Part shown: positions 20,368 to 28,380 of the stretch, piece after piece
Layout: every line of letters begins with the position of its first letter
How positions within the stretch are numbered: the first letter of the stretch is position 1
Assembly (NCBI RefSeq): GCF_001298735.1
Contig: NZ_CYSP01000016.1
Coordinates: forward strand, 1-64,000
Reading direction: 5' to 3'
Length of the DNA: 64,000 bases
DNA from: Propionispora sp. 2/2-37
GTDB lineage: Bacteria > Bacillota > Negativicutes > Propionisporales > Propionisporaceae
Translations under genes and position numbers: made by a program
The notes under the pieces: generated by a model
What the model was told of the DNA's origin: nothing
The model's input: the letters and a program-made list of their open reading frames with translations, nothing else
The model's database searches: none

Positions 20368-20519
20368 TTTTCCTCCTTTACTCAGTAATAGGAATCTAAA
20401 AAAAAACCTAGAGATAATTCCAGATCGTTTAAAGGGCAATTAATATACTATTTGTTTTGGACTCACAAGGCTCGATTTCGGAAAGCTTGGATCTATATCA
20501 AACTTCCGGAAGTGTTGTT

Positions 20520-20546
20520 TTAGCACTCGGGCCCCTGGAGTGCTAA
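20520..20546 (-). promoter_or_regulatory. CIRCE operator of htrA-htpG
   Basis: A third perfect TTAGCACTC-N9-GAGTGCTAA, between the promoter at 20554-20582 and the htrA start. Promoter-to-operator spacing matches the other two copies. Confidence 0.95.
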
Positions 20547-20553
20547 CAATTTT

Positions 20554-20582
20554 ATATTATTCATCTTCGGCGATTCAATCAA
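20554..20582 (-). promoter_or_regulatory. htrA-htpG promoter
   Basis: Minus strand TTGATT (20577-20582), a 17-base spacer and TAATAT (20554-20559), directly upstream of the CIRCE element. Confidence 0.75.
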
Positions 20583-20727
20583 CCGTGAAAAAAAACGATT
20601 ATATAAAAAATTTTAGCGGCTTGGACGATGAAGGTGAAAATTCTTAACTATACACAATAAGATGCGATTTTTCTTTGGTATTGTTACGATCTTGATCTTG
20701 AGCCACCTGTACGGTGAATAGCCGGCT
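20583..20727. other. left prophage boundary zone (attL expected here)
   Basis: This stretch lies between the last host signal (htrA promoter) and the first phage gene (ImmA-like stop at 20728). No gene or hairpin is visible. The attachment core of a serine recombinase is only a few bases, and the right boundary is outside the window, so the exact crossover cannot be placed. Confidence 0.5.
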
Positions 20728-21273
20728 TTATTCGCATAGGGAGTATGTGTTTTTACTTTCTCCCAAATAGTCAGAAGCAGGTACAAACGGAATGTTGAGG
20801 TTGTACCCCTGCCTGTTTAAGATAATGCCCTTGATAATTACAAGCTCTTCATGAACTTTCAACTCGGCGGCAATCTGGGCATAGGTATATTGCTTACTCG
20901 CGCAATCTAAAAAGGCGCTGCTGTCAATAAGCAGCTGGGCGGCGAAATAATTTGCCTCAAGCTCGTAAACATCTATTGTATTATATATATCGTAATCACT
21001 CATCAAGCCGGCTTTGGCTTGGCTACGGTGCAACTGATCGTGGCCTAACTCATGGGAACAAACTATTTTTTGCTCGGTTTCGTCCGAGCGGGAACTGATG
21101 GCGATAAACCTGTTTCTGCAAATATATTTGTAAAACCCCTTAAGATGTTTAAAATCGCCATATCTTATTGAAACGTTAAGATTCTCGGCGATTTCAAAAG
21201 GGTTTCGTGTTTTAAACCGGCGGACTAGACCATCGGCGTGCCTGATTATGTTATCCATAATGCAATCACTCAA
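20728..21273 (-). CDS. ImmA/IrrE-family metallopeptidase
   Basis: A 181-residue zinc peptidase. The HExxH motif is present (CSHELGHDQLH), followed by the acidic ELEANYFAAQLL segment that supplies the third ligand. In phages and ICEs such proteins cleave the neighbouring repressor to induce the element. It lies 14 bases behind the repressor gene on the same strand, the classic ImmR-ImmA arrangement. Confidence 0.93.
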   Translation of the reverse strand: MSDCIMDNIIRHADGLVRRFKTRNPFEIAENLNVSIRYGDFKHLKGFYKYICRNRFIAISSRSDETEQKIVCSHELGHDQLHRSQAKAGLMSDYDIYNTIDVYELEANYFAAQLLIDSSAFLDCASKQYTYAQIAAELKVHEELVIIKGIILNRQGYNLNIPFVPASDYLGESKNTYSLCE

Positions 21274-21287
21274 AAGTCCAACACTGC

Positions 21288-21692
21288 TTACTGCTTCAAC
21301 CTTTTGCGCCCGTACTTCTTATTATTTTTCTTGGCCTCAAAGTACATTTCGGTAACTGTCCGGAAAAAATCGTCCTTGTCCGCCTCGGGAAGTTCGCCAC
21401 CGGCAAATAATGCTTTTACATCACTTAATATTTCCTGAGCCTGGCGCTTTCCAGAATAACCATACTGCTCGTCGGCCTTTTGGATGAAGCGACCATCCGT
21501 TCCGACCAAATAATCAACGGATACATTGAAGACTTCGGAGATTTTGCGGAGCGTTTCTTGCTTTTTGGGGAAACGATTGTTGGCTTCATAATAGCCGACA
21601 ACCCGGTCCGAAACGCCAATTAAACTACCCAGTTCAACCTGAGTCATATTAGCCGTCTCACGAAGATTTTTTAGTCTATCTCCGAACAGCAC
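21288..21692 (-). CDS. XRE-family phage repressor (ImmR-like)
   Basis: A 134-residue protein. The N-terminal helix-turn-helix spans about residues 5-60 (MTQVELGSLIGVSDRVVGYYEANNRFPKK), and the C-terminal region is charged. The start is GTG 21692, 9 bases after AAGGAGG; the frame reaches 21755, but that would cover the promoter. The gene faces the Cro-like gene across a region with CGAAC-N5-GTTCG operators, one of which overlaps its own -10, so autoregulation is likely. ImmA behind it probably inactivates it by cleavage. Confidence 0.9.
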   Translation of the reverse strand: MLFGDRLKNLRETANMTQVELGSLIGVSDRVVGYYEANNRFPKKQETLRKISEVFNVSVDYLVGTDGRFIQKADEQYGYSGKRQAQEILSDVKALFAGGELPEADKDDFFRTVTEMYFEAKKNNKKYGRKRLKQ

Positions 21693-21723
21693 ATTCGCAC
21701 ACCTCCTTAGAATGGCTGATTTG

Positions 21724-21752
21724 AGTATAACAAATTGTTCGATAATGGTCAA
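21724..21752 (-). promoter_or_regulatory. repressor promoter (PRM-like)
   Basis: Minus strand TTGACC (21747-21752), 17-base spacer, TATACT (21724-21729). An operator (21727-21741) overlaps the -10. Confidence 0.8.
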
Positions 21753-21826
21753 CAAAATTCGAACAAAAAGTTCGATTGACGGGAAATGTCATGTTCGTTA
21801 GAATAATTTATAGAACAAAACATTCG
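21727..21826. promoter_or_regulatory. three repressor operators in the immunity switch
   Basis: 15-bp sites of consensus CGAAC-N5-GTTCG: ATAAC/GTTCG at 21727-21741, perfect CGAAC/GTTCG at 21760-21774, and AGAAC/ATTCG at 21812-21826. The first covers the repressor -10, the second sits just upstream of both -35 boxes, and the third lies downstream of the Cro promoter -10. The 5-base spacer separates them from LexA boxes. Confidence 0.8.
21776..21804 (+). promoter_or_regulatory. early lytic promoter (PR-like)
   Basis: TTGACG (21776-21781), 17-base spacer, TAGAAT (21799-21804), driving the Cro-like gene. It is flanked by operators at 21760-21774 and 21812-21826. Confidence 0.82.
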
Positions 21827-21841
21827 GGGGTGAAAGCAAAT

Positions 21842-22096
21842 ATGCGCGTGAAAAATGCCAAATTTAAAGAACTTAGAAAAAAAGCCGGGTACAATCAAGC
21901 TGAATTAGGAAGGGAGCTTGGCATAACCAAGGATTACGTCAACGCTATTGAGAACGGAAGGCAGTCGCCGGGATTTGCCTTGGCTAAACGTATCGCCGAT
22001 TTTTTCAGTGTTACGGTGGACGAACTCTTTTTTTGCCAATTTGCCGAACAAAACGTTCGACAAGAGATGGGCGATTTTTGCGCGAATGGGAGGTGA
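21842..22096 (+). CDS. Cro-like XRE regulator
   Basis: An 84-residue protein that is nearly all helix-turn-helix (ELRKKAGYNQAELGRELGITKDYVNAIENG), followed by a short tail. The start is ATG 21842 after GGGGGTGAA; the longer frame from 21776 would begin at the promoter -35. It is the first gene of the early rightward operon and is the expected antagonist of the repressor. A perfect operator copy lies inside its 3' end (22045-22059). Confidence 0.85.
   Translation: MRVKNAKFKELRKKAGYNQAELGRELGITKDYVNAIENGRQSPGFALAKRIADFFSVTVDELFFCQFAEQNVRQEMGDFCANGR
22045..22059. promoter_or_regulatory. intragenic repressor operator
   Basis: CGAAC-AAAAC-GTTCG, a perfect copy of the immunity operator consensus, lying within the Cro-like gene about 220 bases downstream of the main cluster. 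It could support repressor looping or act as a roadblock. Confidence 0.65.
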
Positions 22097-22100
22097 GGTC

Positions 22101-22337
22101 ATGCTGCGTCTGAGGTCAGAAGCCGTAATCGCGCTGACGAATCATCGCGGTTGGTCGCAAAATGAACTAGCCCGCCGAATGGGAGTATCCAAAAGCGCGC
22201 TCAGCCGTGCCTTGAGCGGCAAGTCTGGCGCGGGAAGAAAAATAATCGGCGGTCTTTTGCGCATCTTTCCCGGTGAGCCGCTAGAAAGCTTGGTCGCCAA
22301 GGAGAAGGTGGAAGATAAGTATGCGGGCAGTTATTGA
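22101..22337 (+). CDS. small HTH regulator
   Basis: A 78-residue helix-turn-helix protein (NHRGWSQNELARRMGVSKSALSRALSG). The start is ATG 22101 after GGGAGGTGAGG, 4 bases past the Cro-like stop. It is probably a second early regulator. It overlaps the helicase N-terminal gene by 17 bases. Confidence 0.82.
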   Translation: MLRLRSEAVIALTNHRGWSQNELARRMGVSKSALSRALSGKSGAGRKIIGGLLRIFPGEPLESLVAKEKVEDKYAGSY

Positions 22338-22683
22338 AAGCGGGCTGATCCACATATTTGACACCTATCTCTACCGCGAAGCCATCAAAGAGATTCCCGG
22401 CCATTACTGGGACCAGAACAAAAAGGCGTGGCTGGTGCCGGAAAACACTGAAAACATTGCGCTGCTAAAAATTATCGGCTGCCAATTCATGAACGAGTCC
22501 GGCGTACAAGTTAATAGCCGCGAGTACCCAGATATTGATGGCTGGATTCCGGCTGATCCGATTGAGTCCATGCCAATCCGGGCAAAACCATATCGACATC
22601 AGGTACAAGCCTATAACTTTGTCGGGCAAATTTTAGGCCTGTTTAAACGAGGTAACGATATATGTCCGGCGCGGGGCTTTTAA
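22321..22683 (+). CDS. N-terminal part of split SNF2-type helicase
   Basis: A 120-residue protein ending 21 bases past the start of the SNF2 helicase gene, in a different frame. It contains a HARP-like N-terminal segment (HYWDQNKKAWLVPENTENIALL) and ends with the Q-motif-like PYRHQVQAYNF that normally lies directly before Walker A. In intact phage homologues these parts are one polypeptide with the next gene. This is either a frameshifted gene or a genuine two-subunit form; a ribosome binding site for the second part favours continued translation. Confidence 0.7.
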   Translation: MRAVIESGLIHIFDTYLYREAIKEIPGHYWDQNKKAWLVPENTENIALLKIIGCQFMNESGVQVNSREYPDIDGWIPADPIESMPIRAKPYRHQVQAYNFVGQILGLFKRGNDICPARGF

Positions 22684-23996
22684 TGGAAATGGGTACCGGC
22701 AAGACGCTTACCGCTATCGGTATAGCTGGCCGGGGCTATCTCAACGGACGGATCAACCGGGTACTTATTGTCGCGCCCAAATCGGTGGTGGCCGTTTGGC
22801 AGGAAGAGTTTACCAAATTTGCCGCTTTTGATTATGTACTGGCGGTCCTGGAAGGCGACGGCAAAAGGAAAGCCGGCGTCTTGCAGCAGCTAAAAGGAAC
22901 CGGTCTTCAGGTTGCCGTTGTTAATTACGAAAGGGCCTGGCGGCTGGAGCCGGAGTTGGCAAAATGGCAGCCGGATCTCATTATTTGTGACGAATCCTCC
23001 CGCATAAAAAATCCTCAGGCAAAACAGTCCAGGGCTTTGCACCGGCTGGCTAAGACGACAAAATATCGGCTGATATTGACCGGCACGCCGATCCAAAACA
23101 ATCCCCTGGACTTTTTCAGCCAGTATAAATTCATTGATGAACAAATCTTCGGGCCGAGCTACTATGCCTTCCGAGCCAGGTATGCAGTCATGGGCGGCTA
23201 TGGCAACCACCAGATAAAAGGCTATAAAAATCTTGCCGAACTGGTGCGAAAAGCGCACTCAATAGCGTTTCGGGTCACCAAGGCTGAAGCGCTCGAGCTT
23301 CCTGAAACCGTGGACGAAATCCGCTATATTACGCTGGAAAACCGGGCCGCAAAGGTCTATACCGATCTTGAGAGAGATTCCTATACCGAACTTGCCAAAG
23401 GCGAAGTGACGACGCGAAATATTTTGACCAGGCTTTTGCGGCTGCAGCAGGTTACCGGCGGTTTTATCCGCGACGACGCGGGCTGTGCGGTGGAACAGGT
23501 GTCCGACAGTAAATTGCTGGCGCTTGAAGATGTTATTGATGATATATTGGATGCCGGTAAAAAAGTAGTCGTTTTTGCAAGGTTTATTCCCGAGATCGAC
23601 GCTATCTGCCGGAAGCTAGAAAGGAAAGGCTTGCAGGGGGCTGTCATTACCGGTGCGGTTAAAAACCGCGCCGAACAAGTGCGGCGGTTTCAGGAGGAGG
23701 CCGATTGCCGGGTGTTCATCGCCCAGATACAGACGGCAGGGCTGGGGATAACTCTTACCGCGGCGGATACGGCAGTATTTTATTCCCTTGATTTTAATTA
23801 CGCCAATTATTCGCAGGCGCGCGCCCGAATCCATCGCATCGGCCAGCGCAACAACTGCCTGTATATCCACCTGGTGGCCAAAAACACAATTGACGAACAA
23901 ATTCTTCGTGCTTTGCAGCGCAAGGAGGATATTGCCAAAACGCTGGTTGACAATTGGAAAACACTGTTTGCGAAAGAGGATGTTGACGTTGGATAA
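22662..23996 (+). CDS. SNF2/DEAD-like helicase, ATPase part
   Basis: A 444-residue superfamily 2 ATPase. It has Walker A LLMEMGTGKTLTAI, motif Ia VAPKSVVAVWQEEF, a DESS form of motif II (LIICDESSRIKNP), motif III LTGTPIQNNPLDFFSQY, and motifs V/VI (ARARIHRIGQRNNCLYIHLV). It probably remodels DNA in phage replication or recombination. It starts only about 10 residues before Walker A, and the preceding Q-motif is encoded by the upstream overlapping frame. ATG 22662 has GAGGT at 22649-22653, 8 bases upstream. Confidence 0.9.
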   Translation: MSGAGLLMEMGTGKTLTAIGIAGRGYLNGRINRVLIVAPKSVVAVWQEEFTKFAAFDYVLAVLEGDGKRKAGVLQQLKGTGLQVAVVNYERAWRLEPELAKWQPDLIICDESSRIKNPQAKQSRALHRLAKTTKYRLILTGTPIQNNPLDFFSQYKFIDEQIFGPSYYAFRARYAVMGGYGNHQIKGYKNLAELVRKAHSIAFRVTKAEALELPETVDEIRYITLENRAAKVYTDLERDSYTELAKGEVTTRNILTRLLRLQQVTGGFIRDDAGCAVEQVSDSKLLALEDVIDDILDAGKKVVVFARFIPEIDAICRKLERKGLQGAVITGAVKNRAEQVRRFQEEADCRVFIAQIQTAGLGITLTAADTAVFYSLDFNYANYSQARARIHRIGQRNNCLYIHLVAKNTIDEQILRALQRKEDIAKTLVDNWKTLFAKEDVDVG

Positions 23997-24393
23997 CAAC
24001 GAGATTTTCGAGTTGGCCGATCGCCTGAAGGTTTTCAAAGCTAAGAAAAGTAGCCTGGAAGCTGAGATCAAAGCTGTCAATAAAGAAATTGAACAAGTCG
24101 AAGTCCGAATGATTGAACTCATGACTGAGGATGAGCTGCAGTCCTTCAAAAGGGCCGGCAACCTGTTCTATCTTATGGTCAGCGAATATCCGTCTGCCGT
24201 CCCGGAACGTAAAGACGAATTGTACCGCGTGCTGAAAGCAAAAGGCTATGACTATCTGTTTACCATCAATGCGCGGACATTGGCTGCCAACATAAAAGAG
24301 ATGACCGAGCAAAACGACGGCATATTGCCCGCGTGGCTGGAAGGCTTGATTCAGGTTTACGAAAAAACGTCGATCGGCATACGTAGAGCTTAG
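23989..24393 (+). CDS. coiled-coil phage protein of unknown function
   Basis: A 134-residue protein. Residues about 5-55 form a heptad coiled coil (LADRLKVFKAKKSSLEAEIK...), followed by a compact alpha/beta part. I do not recognise the family. The start is TTG 23989, 8 bases after AGAGGA and overlapping the helicase stop, so the two are coupled. Position suggests a role with the helicase. Confidence 0.7.
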   Translation: MDNNEIFELADRLKVFKAKKSSLEAEIKAVNKEIEQVEVRMIELMTEDELQSFKRAGNLFYLMVSEYPSAVPERKDELYRVLKAKGYDYLFTINARTLAANIKEMTEQNDGILPAWLEGLIQVYEKTSIGIRRA

Positions 24394-24412
24394 AAGACTG
24401 GAGGAAGGGAAC

Positions 24413-25129
24413 ATGAAAAATCAGGAACAGGGAAATAAAGAACTGGTTAAGACTGGCAAAGGATACCTGGCAGCATTGAATGCGGAGATCCATGAACTGA
24501 TGAATGAAGAACTTGAAGGTCTAAATGTCCGGTTCGACAGAGTAAAAATTCCCGCCGGGGGCGGTTTGCTATTCGAAATGCCCGGCGAAGACCCGGAACA
24601 GCCTGACAGCGTCAAGGAAATTACCGGCGTAATTCTGTACCATCACGCCGTAAACAGCTATTACCGCGAACGGTACGCGGGCGGTAACTGCCCGCCCGAC
24701 TGCGGCAGCATTGACGGCAAGATCGGCCAGGGCAGCCCCGGCGGCGAGTGCCGCATCTGTTTGCTCAACCAGTTCGGCAGCGGCGAAAACGGTAGCAAGG
24801 CCTGCCGGAACAAACGGCGCATATACCTTCTCAGGGAAGGCGAGGTCTTTCCGCTGCTCCTTACGTTGCCGACAGGTTCGGTAAAGGTTTTCACCGATTA
24901 CATTGCCAAGCGCATCGTCGGCCGAGGCCGGCATTCGTATGACGTGGTCACCCGCATCACGCTAAAAAAGGCGACTAATTCCACCGGCATTGTTTTCAGT
25001 CAGGCAGTTTTTAGTGTTGATCGCGAACTTGACGCACCGGAGCGCGAGGGAATGAAGATGCTGGCCGGCAGGCTCAAGGAGACCAGCCGCAGGGTTGCGG
25101 TGGATTTTGACGCCGATGAGCCTATGTAA
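24413..25129 (+). CDS. zinc-binding phage replication-region protein
   Basis: A 238-residue protein. A Cys cluster at about residues 95-130 (NCPPDCGS, GECRICLLNQFGSG, ACRNKRRIYLL) looks like a structural zinc site inside a beta-rich domain. Its position between helicase and primase genes, with the acidic tail DFDADEPM, is compatible with a single-stranded-DNA-binding protein. That function is inference from context. The start follows GGAGGAAGG. Confidence 0.65.
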   Translation: MKNQEQGNKELVKTGKGYLAALNAEIHELMNEELEGLNVRFDRVKIPAGGGLLFEMPGEDPEQPDSVKEITGVILYHHAVNSYYRERYAGGNCPPDCGSIDGKIGQGSPGGECRICLLNQFGSGENGSKACRNKRRIYLLREGEVFPLLLTLPTGSVKVFTDYIAKRIVGRGRHSYDVVTRITLKKATNSTGIVFSQAVFSVDRELDAPEREGMKMLAGRLKETSRRVAVDFDADEPM

Positions 25130-25147
25130 GGGGTTGAGAAACCGAAA

Positions 25148-25170
25148 GGGGCCGGTAAAACGCCGGCCCC
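25148..25170 (+). terminator. possible terminator
   Basis: GGGGCCGG (25148-25155) pairs with CCGGCCCC (25163-25170), loop 7. A T7 run follows after 10 bases, so termination may be partial. Confidence 0.5.
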
Positions 25171-25206
25171 GCCATTTAGATTTTTTTAATTATGGGAGAT
25201 GGAAGC

Positions 25207-25542
25207 ATGCAGGACAGAAAGCTAATTTACATCGCGTCGCCGCTAAAAGGAGACATTGAAAGAAACATCCGCCGGGCTACCGGATACTGCCGCTATGTAT
25301 ATGCGCAGGGCGGCATTCCCCTAGCCCCGCACGTCATTTTCACACAGTTTCTGGAGGACGGCATTCCCGCCGACCGCGAAGCCGGCAGAGCCATGGGCTT
25401 GACGCTTCTAGCGAAATGCCAGGAACTGTGGGCATTTGGCGAACCCGTGAGTGAAGGTATGAAGGCAGAAATAGCGGCAGCCGAGGCCAAAGGCATCAAA
25501 GTAAGGCGGTTTAACAACAGGTGTGAGCCATTGGAGATGTGA
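25207..25542 (+). CDS. DUF4406-like protein (nucleoside deoxyribosyltransferase fold)
   Basis: A 111-residue Rossmann-like protein of the DUF4406-type phage family. It starts KLIYIASPLKGDIERNI and contains AGGIPLAPHVIFTQFL and a VSEGMKAEIAAAEAKGIKV tail, similar to nucleoside 2-deoxyribosyltransferases. Enzyme activity is unproven. ATG 25207 is chosen because GGAGATGGA precedes it, whereas ATG 25192 has none. Confidence 0.8.
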   Translation: MQDRKLIYIASPLKGDIERNIRRATGYCRYVYAQGGIPLAPHVIFTQFLEDGIPADREAGRAMGLTLLAKCQELWAFGEPVSEGMKAEIAAAEAKGIKVRRFNNRCEPLEM

Positions 25543-25548
25543 TCGCCC

Positions 25549-28077
25549 GTGCGGCCAGACATCGATCGTCTCATAGATTGGGAGAGTTTTTATCAAAAGT
25601 TTATTCCCAGCCTTAAGACCAAAGGGCAGGAGCTCATCGGCCTTTGCCCGTTTCATAACGACCGCAGTCCGTCACTATATATCAACAGGAAGACAGGACA
25701 GTACAACTGCAAAGCCTGCTCGGCTTCCGGTAACGCCTGGACCTTTCTCGAAGAACACGCGGGGCTGAGTAAGGACGAGGCCAAGGCCTATTTATTGAAT
25801 GCGGCGGGCGTTTCGGCCGGGAAGAAACAGAAAAGACCGCAGTTAACCCTTGAAGAATATGCCGCCGCAAAAAAACTGCCGGTAGAGGAACTCAAAAAGC
25901 ACGGCCTTGTAAACGAAAAGAACAAGCTCGTTATTCCCTACAAAGACGAGGCAGGGCTGGAGGTTGCCAAACGGTTCCGCCACTCGATGCGGGGCAGCGT
26001 GAAATTCTCCTGGGTCAAAGGCGCCAGTGTGCTGCCGTACGGGCTGTGGCGGTTGAGCGTCGCCAGGGAAAAGGGCTACATCGTATTGGTCGAAGGCGAA
26101 AGCGACTGCCACACGCTCTGGCATTACGACATTCCGGCGCTGGGAGCTCCGGGCGCCGATACCTTTGCGGCCAAACACGCGGCGTTGCTTGGCGGTCTTA
26201 CCGTCTATGTCTTTAAGGAACCCGATGCCGGCGGCGAGACTTTTGTGAAAAAAGTATGCAGCTCGCTGCTTGCCGTCGCCTTTTCCGGGAAGGCCTACTG
26301 TATGCAGCTTCCAGGGGTTAAGGACCCGAGCGAACTGCACATCAGGGATGAGAGCGGATTTTTGGATAAATGGAACACCGCGCTTAAAATGGCCACCCTG
26401 CTTGATTTAGAGGCGCTCGGCGCGGTGGCCGGTGAAGTGATTCCCGGCCAGCCGTTTATTCCGCGCAAACCGGACAACTGGTATTATTCCGCCGATGGTG
26501 TCTTCGGCTACGATTCCGAGGGCAATGAAAAAAAGATCTGCCCCGTGCCGGTCATCCTTACAAAGCTGCTGCTTGACGTTGACAACGAAACGGAAAAGGT
26601 TGAACTGGCGTTTAGGCGAAGCGGCGGCTGGCGAAAAGTCATCACCGAGCGCAGCACGCTGTTTCAGAGGACTAAAATTACGGGCCTGGCGGATACCGGG
26701 CTGCCGGTCTCCAGCGAGAACGCCAAGGATTTGGTCCGCTACCTGTTCGACATGGAAGCGGCCAACATGGGATTTCTGCCGACGGCACAATCGGTGTCGA
26801 GGTTCGGCTGGATCGGCAAGGATAAGTTTTTGCCGGGAGTCGGCGAAGGTATCGTGCTGGATATCGACTCGAAAAGGAGTATGGCCAAACTGGCAAATGG
26901 TTTTAGTGAAAATGGGAACTTTGAAGACTGGAAAACCGCCATTGCCCGGCATATACGAAGAAACCCGATAGCAAGGCTGATGCTGGCGGGGAGCTTTGCC
27001 TCGCCGCTCTTGTCGCTCATAGGGCACAGGAACTTTATCCTCCATGTGTGGGGCGCCAGCCGGGGCGGAAAGACTGCTGCGCTGAAAGCGGCCTTGTCGG
27101 CCTGGGGTCATCCCGACAGCATCATGGTTTCGTTTAATACCACCATGGTGGGACTGGAGAGAACCTGCGAATTCATGTCCGCCTTGCCTGTCGGCGTGGA
27201 TGAGCGGCAGCTCGCCGGCGACCGGCAGGAGTATCTCGACAAGCTGACCTACGCGGTCGCCTGCGGCCAGGGCAAGGTAAGGGGCGCCAAGTCCGGCGGC
27301 ATACAGAACCGGGGCAACTGGAACCTGATCGTCTTAACAACAGGCGAAGAATCCCTGTCAGGCGATACGTCGCATGCCGGGGTCAAAACCAGGGCGTTGG
27401 AGCTATACGGCGTGCCGATACCGGACGAACATTGCGCTAGGGAAGTCCACACCTTGGTCAGTGAGCACTATGGCTTCGCCGGGCCGGAGTTTATCCGGCG
27501 GTTCATTGCCTTGCTTAAAATAAAGCCGCAGGTTTTGGAGCAGGACTTTAAACACGTGCTTGGCGTGTTGGAAAAGTCCTACCCGCAGCTTATTCAAAGC
27601 CACCTGTCGTATCTTTCCGTGTGCGCCGTGGCCGATTTCTACGCTAGCCAGTGGTTATGGAGCTGCAGCTACGAGCAGGCGAAGCTGGAAATGACCGAAA
27701 TGATCATGGCTGGCATCAAAAGCGCGTCGACATCGCAGGAGGAAGCAGATTACGCGCAAAAAGCCCTTGACTTTACTCTGGGCTGGATTGCTTCAAACTC
27801 CGAGTATTTCAAGGATAATGGTTCGACGACGCAGCAATACGGTTTTTTCAAGCCTTCGGGGGAGTGCTGCATCGTGCCGGAAGTGTTTAAGGACGCGCTC
27901 CGGAAAGCCGGCTTAAGCGTTAGCCTGGTGCTCAAGGAATTCGCGGAGCGGGGATGGATTGAGACGGAAACGGCCGGCAGCGGCAAGGCGACTTATTCCG
28001 TTCGCTGCTATTGGAAAAACAGCCGTGTACGGATGATCGTTTTTACAAGTTGTCGGGAGATTGAAGATGCATTTTGA
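25549..28077 (+). CDS. phage primase-helicase (CHC2 zinc finger, TOPRIM, DUF927)
   Basis: An 842-residue replication protein. A CHC2 zinc finger (Cys33, His36, Cys54, Cys57) starts it and a TOPRIM-like region follows (YIVLVEGESDCHTLW). From about residue 300 comes a DUF927 ATPase with Walker A WGASRGGKTAALKAAL near residue 505. It probably primes and unwinds at the phage origin. The start is GTG, 6 bases after the previous stop. Directly after it lies the GGACAAC repeat cluster, a plausible target. Confidence 0.9.
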   Translation: MRPDIDRLIDWESFYQKFIPSLKTKGQELIGLCPFHNDRSPSLYINRKTGQYNCKACSASGNAWTFLEEHAGLSKDEAKAYLLNAAGVSAGKKQKRPQLTLEEYAAAKKLPVEELKKHGLVNEKNKLVIPYKDEAGLEVAKRFRHSMRGSVKFSWVKGASVLPYGLWRLSVAREKGYIVLVEGESDCHTLWHYDIPALGAPGADTFAAKHAALLGGLTVYVFKEPDAGGETFVKKVCSSLLAVAFSGKAYCMQLPGVKDPSELHIRDESGFLDKWNTALKMATLLDLEALGAVAGEVIPGQPFIPRKPDNWYYSADGVFGYDSEGNEKKICPVPVILTKLLLDVDNETEKVELAFRRSGGWRKVITERSTLFQRTKITGLADTGLPVSSENAKDLVRYLFDMEAANMGFLPTAQSVSRFGWIGKDKFLPGVGEGIVLDIDSKRSMAKLANGFSENGNFEDWKTAIARHIRRNPIARLMLAGSFASPLLSLIGHRNFILHVWGASRGGKTAALKAALSAWGHPDSIMVSFNTTMVGLERTCEFMSALPVGVDERQLAGDRQEYLDKLTYAVACGQGKVRGAKSGGIQNRGNWNLIVLTTGEESLSGDTSHAGVKTRALELYGVPIPDEHCAREVHTLVSEHYGFAGPEFIRRFIALLKIKPQVLEQDFKHVLGVLEKSYPQLIQSHLSYLSVCAVADFYASQWLWSCSYEQAKLEMTEMIMAGIKSASTSQEEADYAQKALDFTLGWIASNSEYFKDNGSTTQQYGFFKPSGECCIVPEVFKDALRKAGLSVSLVLKEFAERGWIETETAGSGKATYSVRCYWKNSRVRMIVFTSCREIEDAF

Positions 28078-28084
28078 GGTGAAA

Positions 28085-28355
28085 GTTGTCCCGTTGTCCC
28101 AAATGGGACAACTTCAAAAATGGCTCAAAGCCGCGTGATATATGGGGTTGGCCAACCAGGACAACTTGGACAACCAAAAATCAGCAATGTTATATATGCA
28201 TCAATATAAATCCCTGGGTTTCTAAATCTTGGCGCCTATATAAAGTATATATTTAAAAATAGTTGTCCTAGTTGTCCTATAAGGGTTCTAAGCCGCGGAT
28301 TTATTGGATTTTTACCGGGACAACTTATGGGACAACTTTGGGACAACGGGACAAC
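28085..28355. repeat. 11-copy GGACAAC iteron-like cluster (candidate phage origin)
   Basis: GGACAAC or its complement GTTGTCC occurs at 28085, 28093, 28105, 28159, 28168, 28262, 28271, 28317, 28329, 28340 and 28348; several copies are extended to GGGACAAC. Copies within groups are 8-12 bases apart. A perfect 12-bp palindrome (GGTTGGCCAACC, 28146-28157) and an AT-rich core (about 28190-28260) lie between groups. This noncoding stretch directly follows the primase-helicase, the usual place for iterons. Confidence 0.75.
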
Positions 28356-28380
28356 TTTTTTGAGAAGGAATGATATGTAA

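Noticed and set aside
21760-21774. LexA/DinR (SOS) box
   Set aside because: The half sites look similar, but the Firmicutes SOS box has a 4-base spacer; all copies here have 5, and their placement fits phage operators.
28085-28355. CRISPR array
   Set aside because: Repeats are only 7-8 bases, occur in both orientations and lack uniform spacers.
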